Assembly: GCF_030814815.1 (NCBI RefSeq) | Contig: NZ_JAUSVR010000006.1 | Location: 224,942 to 288,941, forward strand | Origin: Ancylobacter amanitiformis | Lineage (GTDB): Bacteria > Pseudomonadota > Alphaproteobacteria > Rhizobiales > Xanthobacteraceae | Direction: 5' to 3' | DNA: 64,000 nucleotides | Part shown: positions 25,910 through 34,840 of the stretch, one piece after another | How the letters are laid out: the number at the start of each line of letters is the position of its first letter | How positions within the stretch are numbered: the first letter of the stretch is position 1 | The notes under the pieces: generated by a model | Told to the model about the DNA's origin: nothing | The model's database searches: none | Seen by the model: only the letters and a program-made list of their open reading frames with translations | Made by a program: the position numbers and the translations under genes

Positions 25910-26363
25910 GGCAATATCCGATGACGAAAGCAGCAGAACGGGGACGCGCGTCAGGAAACCCGGCCGAACCTGTCGGCCGGGCGGCGAATTCGCCGCCCGA
26001 GGCTGATGCGCCCGCTCATTTCGTTCATCGACATCATGTCCGCAAAACTAGGCGCGCCGCACAGCGCCGTCAACAGCGCTTACCCGCTTCGCCCGTCGCG
26101 GGGGAAGGGCGAGGAAAAAAGGCGCAGGCCCCAGCCGCGAGGCTCGCACCGCGAGGCTCGCACCGAGGGTCGCGCCATCGTCGTGTCTTCCCGGTATTTC
26201 GATTGACGCTGAAGGCCCCCGGCGGCACGCTCGGCAGCGCCGGGTGGCTTCCGGGGGCGCCACCCGCCACGGCTGCGGGCGAAACCCCCACAAGGGCCGC
26301 CGCACACGAATATCGGAAGTGAACGGTCGATAACGACACGCCATCCAGTTCGGGGAAGAAACG
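25910..26363. other. 454-nt intergenic region
   Basis: Divergent region between the ACT-like gene (minus) and the collagen-like lipoprotein (plus). It carries two copies of a 14-nt repeat GCGAGGCTCGCACC at 26137-26164. AGGGGAAGGGCGAGGAAAAA lies near 26100. A good ribosome site (GGGGAAGAAACG) precedes the lipoprotein ATG at 26364. Open frames across it have no protein character that I can support. Confidence 0.5.
26137..26164. repeat. Two 14-nt tandem repeats
   Basis: Two adjacent exact copies of GCGAGGCTCGCACC in noncoding DNA. The unit is not a multiple of three, unlike the tandem repeats inside genes of this window. Confidence 0.85.
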
Positions 26364-26882
26364 ATGAGATTGGTTTATCTGGGCCTCGCCTTCGCCGCCG
26401 CTCTGCTCCTCTCCGCCTGCGGCGATCCGCAGCCCGGCCCCGCCGGCCCTTCCGGCCCGCAGGGCGCCGCCGGCCCGGCCGGTGCGCAGGGCGCGGTCGG
26501 CCCGGCGGGTCCCGCGGGCCCGAAGGGTGATCCCGGTGTCGCCGGTCCCGCCGGCCCGGCAGGTCCTGCGGGTGCCGCCGGTCCGGCGGGTCCGGCGGGT
26601 CCCCAGGGCCCGGCCGGCATGGCGGGCGACAAGGGAGAGGTGGGCGAGGCCGGCAAGGCGGCCGAGGCGCCCGGCAGCGTGCGCGTCTATTCGCGCCGCG
26701 AATGCTTCTCGCCCGAGGGCTGCCACCTGACCTGCGAGGCCGATGAGGTGGTGGTGAACGCCTATCTCGCGCCGCGCGAGGGCGAGACCACCATCGTGAG
26801 CGAGCGCGAGGTGCATTTCGCGCCCAAGCCGGTCGATGCGAGCCGCGCTCCGCTCATGGTGCTCATCTGCGCCCGTCGCTAG
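26364..26882 (+). CDS. Collagen-like (Gly-X-Y) lipoprotein
   Basis: 172-residue predicted lipoprotein. The signal peptide ends in the lipobox LLSAC at 16-20, so the mature N-terminus would be lipidated Cys20. From about 25 to 95 there is an almost unbroken run of Gly-X-Y triplets ([16 protein letters not shown] type), which is the collagen triple-helix pattern. The C-terminal 65 residues (from [22 protein letters not shown]) carry four cysteines and may be a trimerising or folded head. The stop TAG is formed by the first bases of a palindromic repeat. Role unknown; a surface rod or stress protein is possible. Confidence 0.85.
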   Translation: MRLVYLGLAFAAALLLSACGDPQPGPAGPSGPQGAAGPAGAQGAVGPAGPAGPKGDPGVAGPAGPAGPAGAAGPAGPAGPQGPAGMAGDKGEVGEAGKAAEAPGSVRVYSRRECFSPEGCHLTCEADEVVVNAYLAPREGETTIVSEREVHFAPKPVDASRAPLMVLICARR

Positions 26883-26929
26883 AGCGTTTTCCGCGAAAGT
26901 CGATCGGCTTTCGCGATTCGAAAACGCTC
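26880..26929. repeat. TAGAGCG-type palindromic repeat
   Basis: Inverted repeat GAGCGTTTTC (26882-26891) / GAAAACGCTC (26920-26929) with an inner pair CGCGAAAG / CTTTCGCG (26892-26899, 26908-26915). It begins with the TAG stop of the collagen-like gene. It resembles the TAGAGC palindromic elements common between genes in Hyphomicrobiales and may also end transcripts from both sides. Confidence 0.75.
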
Positions 26930-27002
26930 CAGCTCATGGAAACGAAAGCGCCTTCTTGCCGACGAAGTGTTTCCACCCGCTCGATGAGGGCTCCAGCGCC
27001 CG

Positions 27003-27032
27003 ATCCGGTCGGGTGGTCTCACCCGATCGGGT
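27003..27032. repeat. Imperfect palindrome between convergent genes
   Basis: ATCCGGTCGGGTG and CACCCGATCGGG form an 11-12-bp stem with one mismatch around GTCT. Copies of GGGCTCCAG(G)CGCCCG flank it as direct repeats. It lies between the collagen-like gene and priA, which converge, and its core is like that of the palindrome at 11409. Confidence 0.6.
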
Positions 27033-27086
27033 AAGGGCTCCAGGCGCCCGAGGCGGGCACGGGGCCGGGCCCGCCGCCTGCGCGGG

Positions 27087-29297
27087 TTACAGGAAGCTCT
27101 GCGGGTCGATGTCGATCTCGACGCGCAGGCTCCCCGTGGCGCGCGGCGCGCCGGCCATCCAGCGCCGCACATAGGCGGAGAGGTCGAAGCCGCGCGCGGC
27201 GCGTGCCAGCAGGCGGAAGCGGTGGCGCCCGCGCACCAGCGCCAACGGTGCCTCGGCCGGGCCGAGCACGCGCACCTCGTCGGTGAAGGGCGAGCACGCC
27301 GCCACGGCGCGCGCATGGGCCTGCGCGGCATGGGCATCCGTGCCGGAGACGATGAGCGCGCAGAAGCGGCCGAAGGGCGGCAGGTGCGCCTCCTCGCGGA
27401 TGGCGATCTCGCGGTCGTAGAAGGCGTCGCGGTCGCCGGCCACCAGCGCCTGCATCACCGGATGCTCGGGCATGTAGGTCTGCAGGAAGGCCCGCCCTTC
27501 CACCGTGTGGCGCCCGGCGCGGCCGGCCACCTGATGCAGCAACTGGAAGGTGCGCTCGGCGGCGCGCGGATCGCCTTGGCCGAGGCCGACATCGGCATCG
27601 ATCACCCCGACCATGGCGAGGCCGGGGAAATTGTGCCCCTTGGCGACCAGCTGGGTGCCGACGATCACGTCCACCTCGCCATCCTCGATCGCCTTGAGCT
27701 CGGCGCGCAGCCGCTCCACCCCGCCGGCAAGGTCGGAAGAGAGCACCTGCAGGCGGGCTTCCGGCATCAGCGCCTGCACCTCCTCGTGCAGCCGCTCGAC
27801 GCCGGGACCGCAGGGGATGAGCGCATTCGGCTCATGGCAGTTCGGGCATTCGGTCGGCACCGGCGTGGCATAGCCGCACTGGTGGCATTCGAGCCGGCGG
27901 CGGAAGCGGTGTTCCACCAGCCAGGACGAGCAGGAGGGGCACTTGATGCGGTGGCCGCAGGCGCGGCACAGGGTGAGCGGGGCATAGCCGCGGCGGTTGA
28001 GGAACAGGAGCGCCTGCCCGCCGGCCGCAACGGTGCGCTCCATCTCGGCGGCGAGGCGGGGGGCGATCCAGCGCCCGCGTGGCGGGCCCTCCCGGCGCAG
28101 GTCGATCGGCTCCAGCCGCGGCACCCGCGTGCCGGCGAAACGCTCGGGCAGCGCGAGCCGCGCATAACGCCCGCGCCGCGCGTTCACTTCCGTTTCGATG
28201 GAGGGGGTGGCGGAGACCAGCACCACCGGTCCGCCCTCCAGCCGCGCCCGCACCACCGCCATGTCGCGGGCATGGTAATGCACCCCGTCTTCCTGCTTGT
28301 AGGCGCTGTCATGCTCCTCATCGACGATGATCAGGCCGAGATCGGCGAAGGGCAGGAACAGCGCCGAGCGCGCCCCCGCCACCACGCGCACCTCGCCGCT
28401 GGCGACGCCCCGAAACACCCGCCCGCGCCGCTTCGCGCCGACAGCCGAGTGCCATTCCGCCGGCTTGACGCCGAAGCGGCGGGCGAAACGGTCGAGAAAG
28501 GCCTGGGTGAGGGCGATTTCCGGCATCAGGATGAGTGTCTGCCGGCCCTGCCGGAGGGTCTCCGCCACGGCTTCGAAATAGGTCTCGGTCTTGCCGGAGC
28601 CGGTGACGCCGTCGATCAGGAAGGGGCGGAAGGCGCGGCCCTTCACCGCCTCCACAAGCCGCGCGGCGGCCTCTCCCTGCGCGGGCAGCAGGTCGGGGCG
28701 GGCATGGTCGGGGTCGGGCGTCTCGGCGGCGGGTTCCGGCGGCAGCACCAGCGTTGCCAGCACGCCGTCATCGATCAGCCCGTCAATGACCGAGGGCGAC
28801 ACGCCGGCCTCGCGTGCCGCGTCCGTCCTGGCGCGGACAAAGCCGTCCGCCAGCGCCTCGATCACGCGGGAGCGGGCCTTGGTCGCCCGTTCCGGCCGGG
28901 CATCGGTGAGGCGCACGCCGATGCGCTCGCGGACGATGCCGGCGCTCTCGTCATGGCGCAGCGCCAGCCGCAGCACCATGCCCGGCGGAGAAACGGTATA
29001 TTCCGCGATCCAGCGGATGAACTCGATCATCTCTGGCCGCAGCGGGGCGACATCATAGCGGCGCTGGATGGACTTGAGCTTGGCGGGATCGACCTGCGGC
29101 GCGCCCTCCGCCCGGGGCCACACGCAGCCGAGCACGTTGCGCGTGCCGAGCGGCACGACCACGATATCGCCGGGCGCCACCTCCAGTCCCTCGGGCACGC
29201 GATAGGAATAGGCCGCGCCCACCGCGAGGGGCAGCAGCACATCGACAACCCGCTCGTGAGGCGGGAAGAGGAGGAGGGAATCGGCGGGGCTGGGCAT
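27087..29297 (-). CDS. priA: Primosomal protein N' (replication restart helicase)
   Basis: 736-residue SF2 helicase that reloads the replisome at stalled forks. The N-terminal DNA-binding domain is followed by Walker A GVTGSGKTE near 230, DEEHD near 330, and eight zinc-ligand cysteines in CRACGHRIKCPSC...CHQCG...CPNC near 465-510. The helicase C-terminal motifs (GTQLVAKGHNFPGL, QVAGRAGR) follow. Length is normal. It stands alone. Confidence 0.95.
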   Translation of the reverse strand: MPSPADSLLLFPPHERVVDVLLPLAVGAAYSYRVPEGLEVAPGDIVVVPLGTRNVLGCVWPRAEGAPQVDPAKLKSIQRRYDVAPLRPEMIEFIRWIAEYTVSPPGMVLRLALRHDESAGIVRERIGVRLTDARPERATKARSRVIEALADGFVRARTDAAREAGVSPSVIDGLIDDGVLATLVLPPEPAAETPDPDHARPDLLPAQGEAAARLVEAVKGRAFRPFLIDGVTGSGKTETYFEAVAETLRQGRQTLILMPEIALTQAFLDRFARRFGVKPAEWHSAVGAKRRGRVFRGVASGEVRVVAGARSALFLPFADLGLIIVDEEHDSAYKQEDGVHYHARDMAVVRARLEGGPVVLVSATPSIETEVNARRGRYARLALPERFAGTRVPRLEPIDLRREGPPRGRWIAPRLAAEMERTVAAGGQALLFLNRRGYAPLTLCRACGHRIKCPSCSSWLVEHRFRRRLECHQCGYATPVPTECPNCHEPNALIPCGPGVERLHEEVQALMPEARLQVLSSDLAGGVERLRAELKAIEDGEVDVIVGTQLVAKGHNFPGLAMVGVIDADVGLGQGDPRAAERTFQLLHQVAGRAGRHTVEGRAFLQTYMPEHPVMQALVAGDRDAFYDREIAIREEAHLPPFGRFCALIVSGTDAHAAQAHARAVAACSPFTDEVRVLGPAEAPLALVRGRHRFRLLARAARGFDLSAYVRRWMAGAPRATGSLRVEIDIDPQSFL

Positions 29298-29547
29298 GGT
29301 GGGCCTTCATAGCGCATTCGCGGGGACGATGCCGTTCCCGCTGAGGTCACGTCTCTCGCTGAGGTCGCCCCGCCTCTCTCCCGATGGCGTGTGCAGGAGG
29401 GAGGATCGACATATCGGCGCCGTGCCTCGCCACGACGGTGCGGCGCCCCTCCCGCCGGGGGCCACGCGCGCGATCTCGGCGAAACTTAAGGATCGTGTGG
29501 CACTCTCGCCAGTGATCGGCGAGCATGTTGTTCGGAAGGGCAGGGCG
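29298..29547. other. Divergent promoter region priA/xerC
   Basis: 250 nt between two divergent starts. It contains two copies of CGCTGAGGTC near 29339 and 29357. TTAAG near 29486 is the only AT-richer point. An open frame runs through it into xerC but has no conserved sequence. Confidence 0.4.
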
Positions 29548-30534
29548 ATGGCGGCGAGCGATGCACAGAAGGCGGCACGGGCGGAGCGGGCGCTGCTCGC
29601 CGGCGCGGCACCGGATGTCGGCGCCGCGTTGACGCAATGGCTGGCCCGGCTCGGCCATGAGCGGCGGCTCTCGCCCAAGACGCGCGAGGCCTATGCGCGG
29701 GATGTCGCGACCTTTCTCGGCCTTCTGGCGCGCCATCTCGGCCGCGTGCCGGACCTCAGGGCGCTGGCCGACATGCATCCGCGCGACGTGCGGGCGGTGA
29801 TCGCCGCGCGCCGTGCCGAGGGAATCGAGCCGCGCACGCAGATGCGCTTCCTCGCCGCCGCGCGCTCCTTCGGCCGGCACATGGAGCGCGAGGGACTGGG
29901 CAAGGTGGGGGCGCTCACCGCCGTGCGGGCGCCGCGCATTCCCCGCACCCTGCCGCGTCCGCTTTCTCCCTCTGACGCGCGCGCCATGGCGGACCCGGCC
30001 ACGCGCGCGGGAGAGGATCGCGAACCCTGGGTGCTGGCGCGCGACGCGGCGGTGATCGCGCTGCTCTATGGCTCGGGTCTGCGCATTTCCGAGGCGCTCG
30101 GGCTGATGCGCCGCGACATGCCGGAGCCCGGGCGCGGCGACCAGATCATCGTCCACGGCAAGGGCAACAAGACGCGCATGGTGCCGGTGCTGAAGGCCGT
30201 GCTGGAGGCGGTGGATGCCTATGCCCGCGCCTGCCCGCATGAACTGGAGCCGGCCAGCCCGCTGTTTCGCGGCGTCAAGGGCGGGCCGCTCTCCCCGCGC
30301 ATCGTGCAGCAGGCGGTGGAGCGCATGCGCGGCAGCCTCGGCCTGCCCGACAGCGCCACACCGCACGCGCTGCGCCATTCCTTCGCGACGCATCTGCTCA
30401 GCCGCGGCGGCGATCTGCGCTCGATCCAGGAATTGCTCGGCCATGCCTCGCTCTCCACCACGCAGATCTACGCGGCGGTGGATTCGGTGGCCTTGATGGC
30501 GGCATGGAAGGCGGCGCATCCGCGCGCACGGTAG
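29548..30534 (+). CDS. xerC: Tyrosine recombinase XerC
   Basis: 328-residue site-specific recombinase that, with XerD, resolves chromosome dimers at dif. The N-terminal SAM-like core-binding domain includes LSPKTREAYARDVATFL. The catalytic domain has GSGLRISEALGL (Arg), the HGKGNKTRMVP lysine, HALRHSFATHLL (His, Arg), LLGHASLSTTQIY (His, Tyr). The ATG at 29548 follows GGAAGGGCAGGG. Placement beside priA and the C-terminal YAAVD argue for the housekeeping enzyme, not a phage integrase. Confidence 0.92.
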   Translation: MAASDAQKAARAERALLAGAAPDVGAALTQWLARLGHERRLSPKTREAYARDVATFLGLLARHLGRVPDLRALADMHPRDVRAVIAARRAEGIEPRTQMRFLAAARSFGRHMEREGLGKVGALTAVRAPRIPRTLPRPLSPSDARAMADPATRAGEDREPWVLARDAAVIALLYGSGLRISEALGLMRRDMPEPGRGDQIIVHGKGNKTRMVPVLKAVLEAVDAYARACPHELEPASPLFRGVKGGPLSPRIVQQAVERMRGSLGLPDSATPHALRHSFATHLLSRGGDLRSIQELLGHASLSTTQIYAAVDSVALMAAWKAAHPRAR

Positions 30535-30553
30535 GACGCGACAGGAGGACGAG

Positions 30554-30988
30554 ATGCAGCCCATTCGGCCGGTCATCGAGCATATGTCGATCGGCGTCTC
30601 GATTTATGCGCGCTCGCTTGCTTTCTATGACGCGGTGCTGGCCCCCCTCGGGCTCGTGCGCGTCATGACATTCGCGGAGGCGGAGGGCGAATCGGCGTGC
30701 TGGGGACCTTTGGGCGAACGGCCCTCGCCCGAGGGCCGGCCCGGCGCGGCGCCGTTCTGGATTCAGCATCGGGTGGACACGGTGACGCCGCCGCCCGGCT
30801 TTCACCTCTGCTTCATGGCGCCCTCGCGCGTGGCGGTGGACGCGTTCCACGCGGCGGGACTGACATCCGGTGGGCGTGACGCGGGCCCGCCCGGCCTGCG
30901 CCCGCATTATGGCGAGGGCTATTACGCCGCCTTCCTGTTCGATCCCGATGGCTGGAAGATCGAGGCCGTCACCTACACGGATGCGTGA
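30554..30988 (+). CDS. VOC superfamily (glyoxalase/bleomycin-resistance fold) protein
   Basis: 144-residue single VOC domain: HMSIGVSIYARSLAFYDAVLAPLGL at the N-terminus, HLCFMAPSRVAVDAFHAAGL in the middle and YYAAFLFDPDGWKIEAVTY at the end. The metal ligands (His10, a central His, a late Glu) are present, so it may be an enzyme, but the substrate is unknown. It lies 19 nt after xerC with a good ribosome site (GACAGGAGG), so it may be co-transcribed. Confidence 0.82.
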   Translation: MQPIRPVIEHMSIGVSIYARSLAFYDAVLAPLGLVRVMTFAEAEGESACWGPLGERPSPEGRPGAAPFWIQHRVDTVTPPPGFHLCFMAPSRVAVDAFHAAGLTSGGRDAGPPGLRPHYGEGYYAAFLFDPDGWKIEAVTYTDA

Positions 30989-31098
30989 GATAACGCCTTT
31001 TATCTTCCCTTAGGTTATTAGCCACCGCTGGCGCGCTTTTCATCGTGCCTGCCGGGCGTACACTGGCTTTCATCCGAAGCAGCCAGAGGAGACCACGC

Positions 31099-31230
31099 AT
31101 GAAGAAGATTGTGACGGCCCTGTGCGCCCTGTCCTTCACCGCCGCCCTCTCGGGCGCCGCGCTGGCGGATTGCTACCAGGGCCATGCCTCGGCCAAGCCT
31201 CCGGTGGCGACCGACACCAAGGGCAGCTGA
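31099..31230 (+). CDS. Small secreted peptide, 43 aa
   Basis: Short gene with a strong ribosome site (AGAGGAG), a Lys-rich start and a textbook signal peptide (MKKIVTALCALSFTAALSG, cleavage expected after ALA). The mature part would be only about 19 residues with a single Cys. A 28-bp terminator hairpin follows 24 nt after the stop. No function can be assigned. Confidence 0.7.
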   Translation: MKKIVTALCALSFTAALSGAALADCYQGHASAKPPVATDTKGS

Positions 31231-31254
31231 TCCTTCCCCACTCCTCCAAACGCA

Positions 31255-31282
31255 ACGGCCCGGAGAGCGCTCTCCGGGCCGT
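31255..31282. terminator. Intrinsic terminator, perfect 14-bp palindrome
   Basis: ACGGCCCGGAGAGC and its exact complement meet without a loop and are followed by CGTCGTTTTC on the plus strand. It ends the small-peptide gene and may also serve lpd from the other side. Confidence 0.8.
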
Positions 31283-31295
31283 CGTCGTTTTCAGG

Positions 31296-31343
31296 GCAGG
31301 TCTGGTCCAGCGCAGATCTGGTCCAGTGCAGGTCTGGCGCGGC
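31296..31343. repeat. Three 16-nt tandem repeats before the lpd stop
   Basis: Units GCAGGTCTGGTCCAGC, GCAGATCTGGTCCAGT and GCAGGTCTGGCGCGGC follow each other between a terminator and the end of lpd. The region is noncoding and the unit is not a multiple of three. Confidence 0.88.
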
Positions 31344-31358
31344 GCGGGCGCCCCGCGC

Positions 31359-32759
<1,401 letters not shown>

Positions 32760-32924
32760 GCGCTCTTCTCGTGGAATTGCCTGCGGACCGGGCTCGTTGA
32801 GCTTGTGCAGGCGGGTGGACGAGGCCAATCGGCCGGCAAACTACATGCGGCATGCCCAGAAGTCACGCGCGCTAACCGCGGGTCAGGGTCACACTTGTGG
32901 CGGATGATGCCGCAACGGAATCGG

Positions 32925-33383
32925 TCAACGCGACGCTCGTGCCTGATCGGCGCGGCGCGGGTGGTCAATGCGGAGCAGGAAGCGGCGGGCCCGCTCCACT
33001 GGGTCGCCCCAGAACTGCTCCGGGCCGAGATGGCGGCGCGCGTTCAGCGCCGCGGTATCAAGCAGCGGGAAGTCCACCGTTGCGATAGTCGCGGCCCACC
33101 CCGGGAAGCGCCGCGACCAGCCCGACCGGACATGCTCCAGTAACGCGCTCCGCCGGCAATATCCGTGAAAGTCGAACGCGATCTCGCCGTCGGTGACGTA
33201 GAAATGGGTGCCACCGAAGCCGCTATGCGGAACGATCCATTCCGCGTGAAAATCCGGCAGCGGTGGTCCTTGCATATAGACGCCCGCGAGGATGTGGCAG
33301 GCACCGAAGCCGAAGAATACGCGGTCCGGCCGGTTCCAGCGCTTTTCCGGGTGCTTCTTGATTCCGGGCGCGGGCCAATACAT
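32925..33383 (-). CDS. Conserved-looking protein of unknown function between sucB and lpd
   Basis: About 152 residues, rich in aromatic and His residues, with WNRPDRVFFGFGACHILAGVY, HAEWIVPHSGFGGTHFYVTDGEIAFDFHGYC and HLGPEQFWGDPVERA. Composition and frame are those of a real soluble protein. No family is recognised. It lies within the odh gene series on the same strand, 132 nt after sucB and 165 nt before lpd. The start could be as far upstream as 33470. Confidence 0.6.
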   Translation of the reverse strand: MYWPAPGIKKHPEKRWNRPDRVFFGFGACHILAGVYMQGPPLPDFHAEWIVPHSGFGGTHFYVTDGEIAFDFHGYCRRSALLEHVRSGWSRRFPGWAATIATVDFPLLDTAALNARRHLGPEQFWGDPVERARRFLLRIDHPRRADQARASR

Positions 33384-33515
33384 GCGTCGCAACCGTCCAG
33401 ACGGGCCAGCGCCTTGCCGGGCGCCCGAAAAGAAATCTCCATGACCGTTGCCGGCCGTGGAGATCTTCAACCTTTCGGGCCGCGCCGGAAAGCGCGACCC
33501 AATGGCCGGTGCCGA

Positions 33516-34778
33516 TCAAAGATCCAGTACCAGCCGGGTCGGGTCTTCCAGCGCTTCCTTGACGCGGACCAGGAAGGTCACCGCGCCCTTGCCGTCGACG
33601 ATGCGGTGATCGTAGCTCAGCGCCAGATACATCATCGGGCGGGCGACGATCTGGCCCTTCACCACGACGGGACGCTCCTCGATGCGGTGCATGCCGAGAA
33701 TGCCCGACTGCGGCGCATTGAGGATCGGCGTCGACATCAGCGAGCCGTAGATGCCGCCATTGGTGATGGTGAAGGTGCCGCCCTGCAGGTCCTCGATGCC
33801 GAGCTTGCCGTCACGCGCCTTGCGGCCATAGCCGGCAATAGCCTTCTCGATGCCGGCGATGGAGAGCGTGTCGGCATCGCGCACCACCGGCACGACGAGA
33901 CCCTTGTCGGTGCCGACCGCGATGCCGATATTGTAGTAGTTCTTGTAGACGAGGTCCTGCCCGTCAATCTCGGCATTGACCTCGGGCACGTCCTTCAGGG
34001 CCTGGATGACGGCCTTGGAGAAGAAGCCCATGAAGCCGAGCTTCACGCCGTGCTTCTTCTCGAACACGTCCTTGTACTGCGCGCGCAGGCTCATCACCGC
34101 CGACATGTCGACATCGTTGAAGGTGGTGAGCATGGCGGCATTGTTCTGCGCGTCCTTCAGCCGCCGGGCGATGGTCTGGCGCAGCTTGGTCATCTTCACC
34201 CGCTCCTCGCGCACGGCATCGGCCGGCACGGAGGGCGCGCGCACCGTTACCGGGGCGCTGGCGGCGGGAGCCGGGGCGGCGACGCTGGTCGCGATGGCGG
34301 CGAGCATGTCGCCCTTGGTCACGCGGCTGTCCTTGCCGGAGCCGGCGAGCAGGGCCGGGTTGATGCCCGATTCCGCCGCGAGCTTGGCCACCGCCGGGCC
34401 GTTGGTGCCGGCGGGAGCCATCGGGGCGGCAGCCGGAGCCGGGGCAGCCGGCGCCGCCGCAGCCTTGGGAGCCTCCGACTTGGGAGCTTCCGACTTGGCG
34501 GGAGCGGCCGGGGCCGCGGCGGGGGCCGCCTTGGCGCCCGCGCCCTGGCCGATGGAGCCGAGCAGCGCGCCGACCCCGACCGTCTCGCCATCCTTGGCGA
34601 TGATTTCGGAGAGCACGCCGGCCGCCGGGGCCGGGACCTCGATCGTGACCTTGTCGGTCTCCAGCTCGACGATCGGCTCATCGGCGGCGACCGCTTCGCC
34701 GGCCTTCTTGAACCACTTGCCGATAGTTGCCTCGGTGACCGATTCGCCCAGCGTCGGGACGCGGATCTCGGTGGCCAT
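33516..34778 (-). CDS. sucB: 2-oxoglutarate dehydrogenase E2, dihydrolipoyl succinyltransferase
   Basis: 420-residue E2. The lipoyl domain is at 1-80 with Lys43 in ETDKVTIEV, followed by a long Ala/Pro linker with repeated [11 protein letters not shown], then a peripheral-subunit-binding domain ([23 protein letters not shown]). The catalytic domain ends with the [12 protein letters not shown] active-site motif. It makes succinyl-CoA with SucA and Lpd, and follows sucA on the same strand by about 60 nt. Confidence 0.96.
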   Translation of the reverse strand: MATEIRVPTLGESVTEATIGKWFKKAGEAVAADEPIVELETDKVTIEVPAPAAGVLSEIIAKDGETVGVGALLGSIGQGAGAKAAPAAAPAAPAKSEAPKSEAPKAAAAPAAPAPAAAPMAPAGTNGPAVAKLAAESGINPALLAGSGKDSRVTKGDMLAAIATSVAAPAPAASAPVTVRAPSVPADAVREERVKMTKLRQTIARRLKDAQNNAAMLTTFNDVDMSAVMSLRAQYKDVFEKKHGVKLGFMGFFSKAVIQALKDVPEVNAEIDGQDLVYKNYYNIGIAVGTDKGLVVPVVRDADTLSIAGIEKAIAGYGRKARDGKLGIEDLQGGTFTITNGGIYGSLMSTPILNAPQSGILGMHRIEERPVVVKGQIVARPMMYLALSYDHRIVDGKGAVTFLVRVKEALEDPTRLVLDL

Positions 34779-34840
34779 GCTCTTAATTCCTCACCGTTTG
34801 CCGACCAGCGGGCCGGCGCTCCCTCAGGGTATGCGGATCG

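Noticed and set aside
29548..30534. Tyrosine recombinase as a sign of a prophage or integron
   Set aside because: Sequence and length fit XerC, there are no phage genes or attachment repeats, and the neighbours are housekeeping genes.
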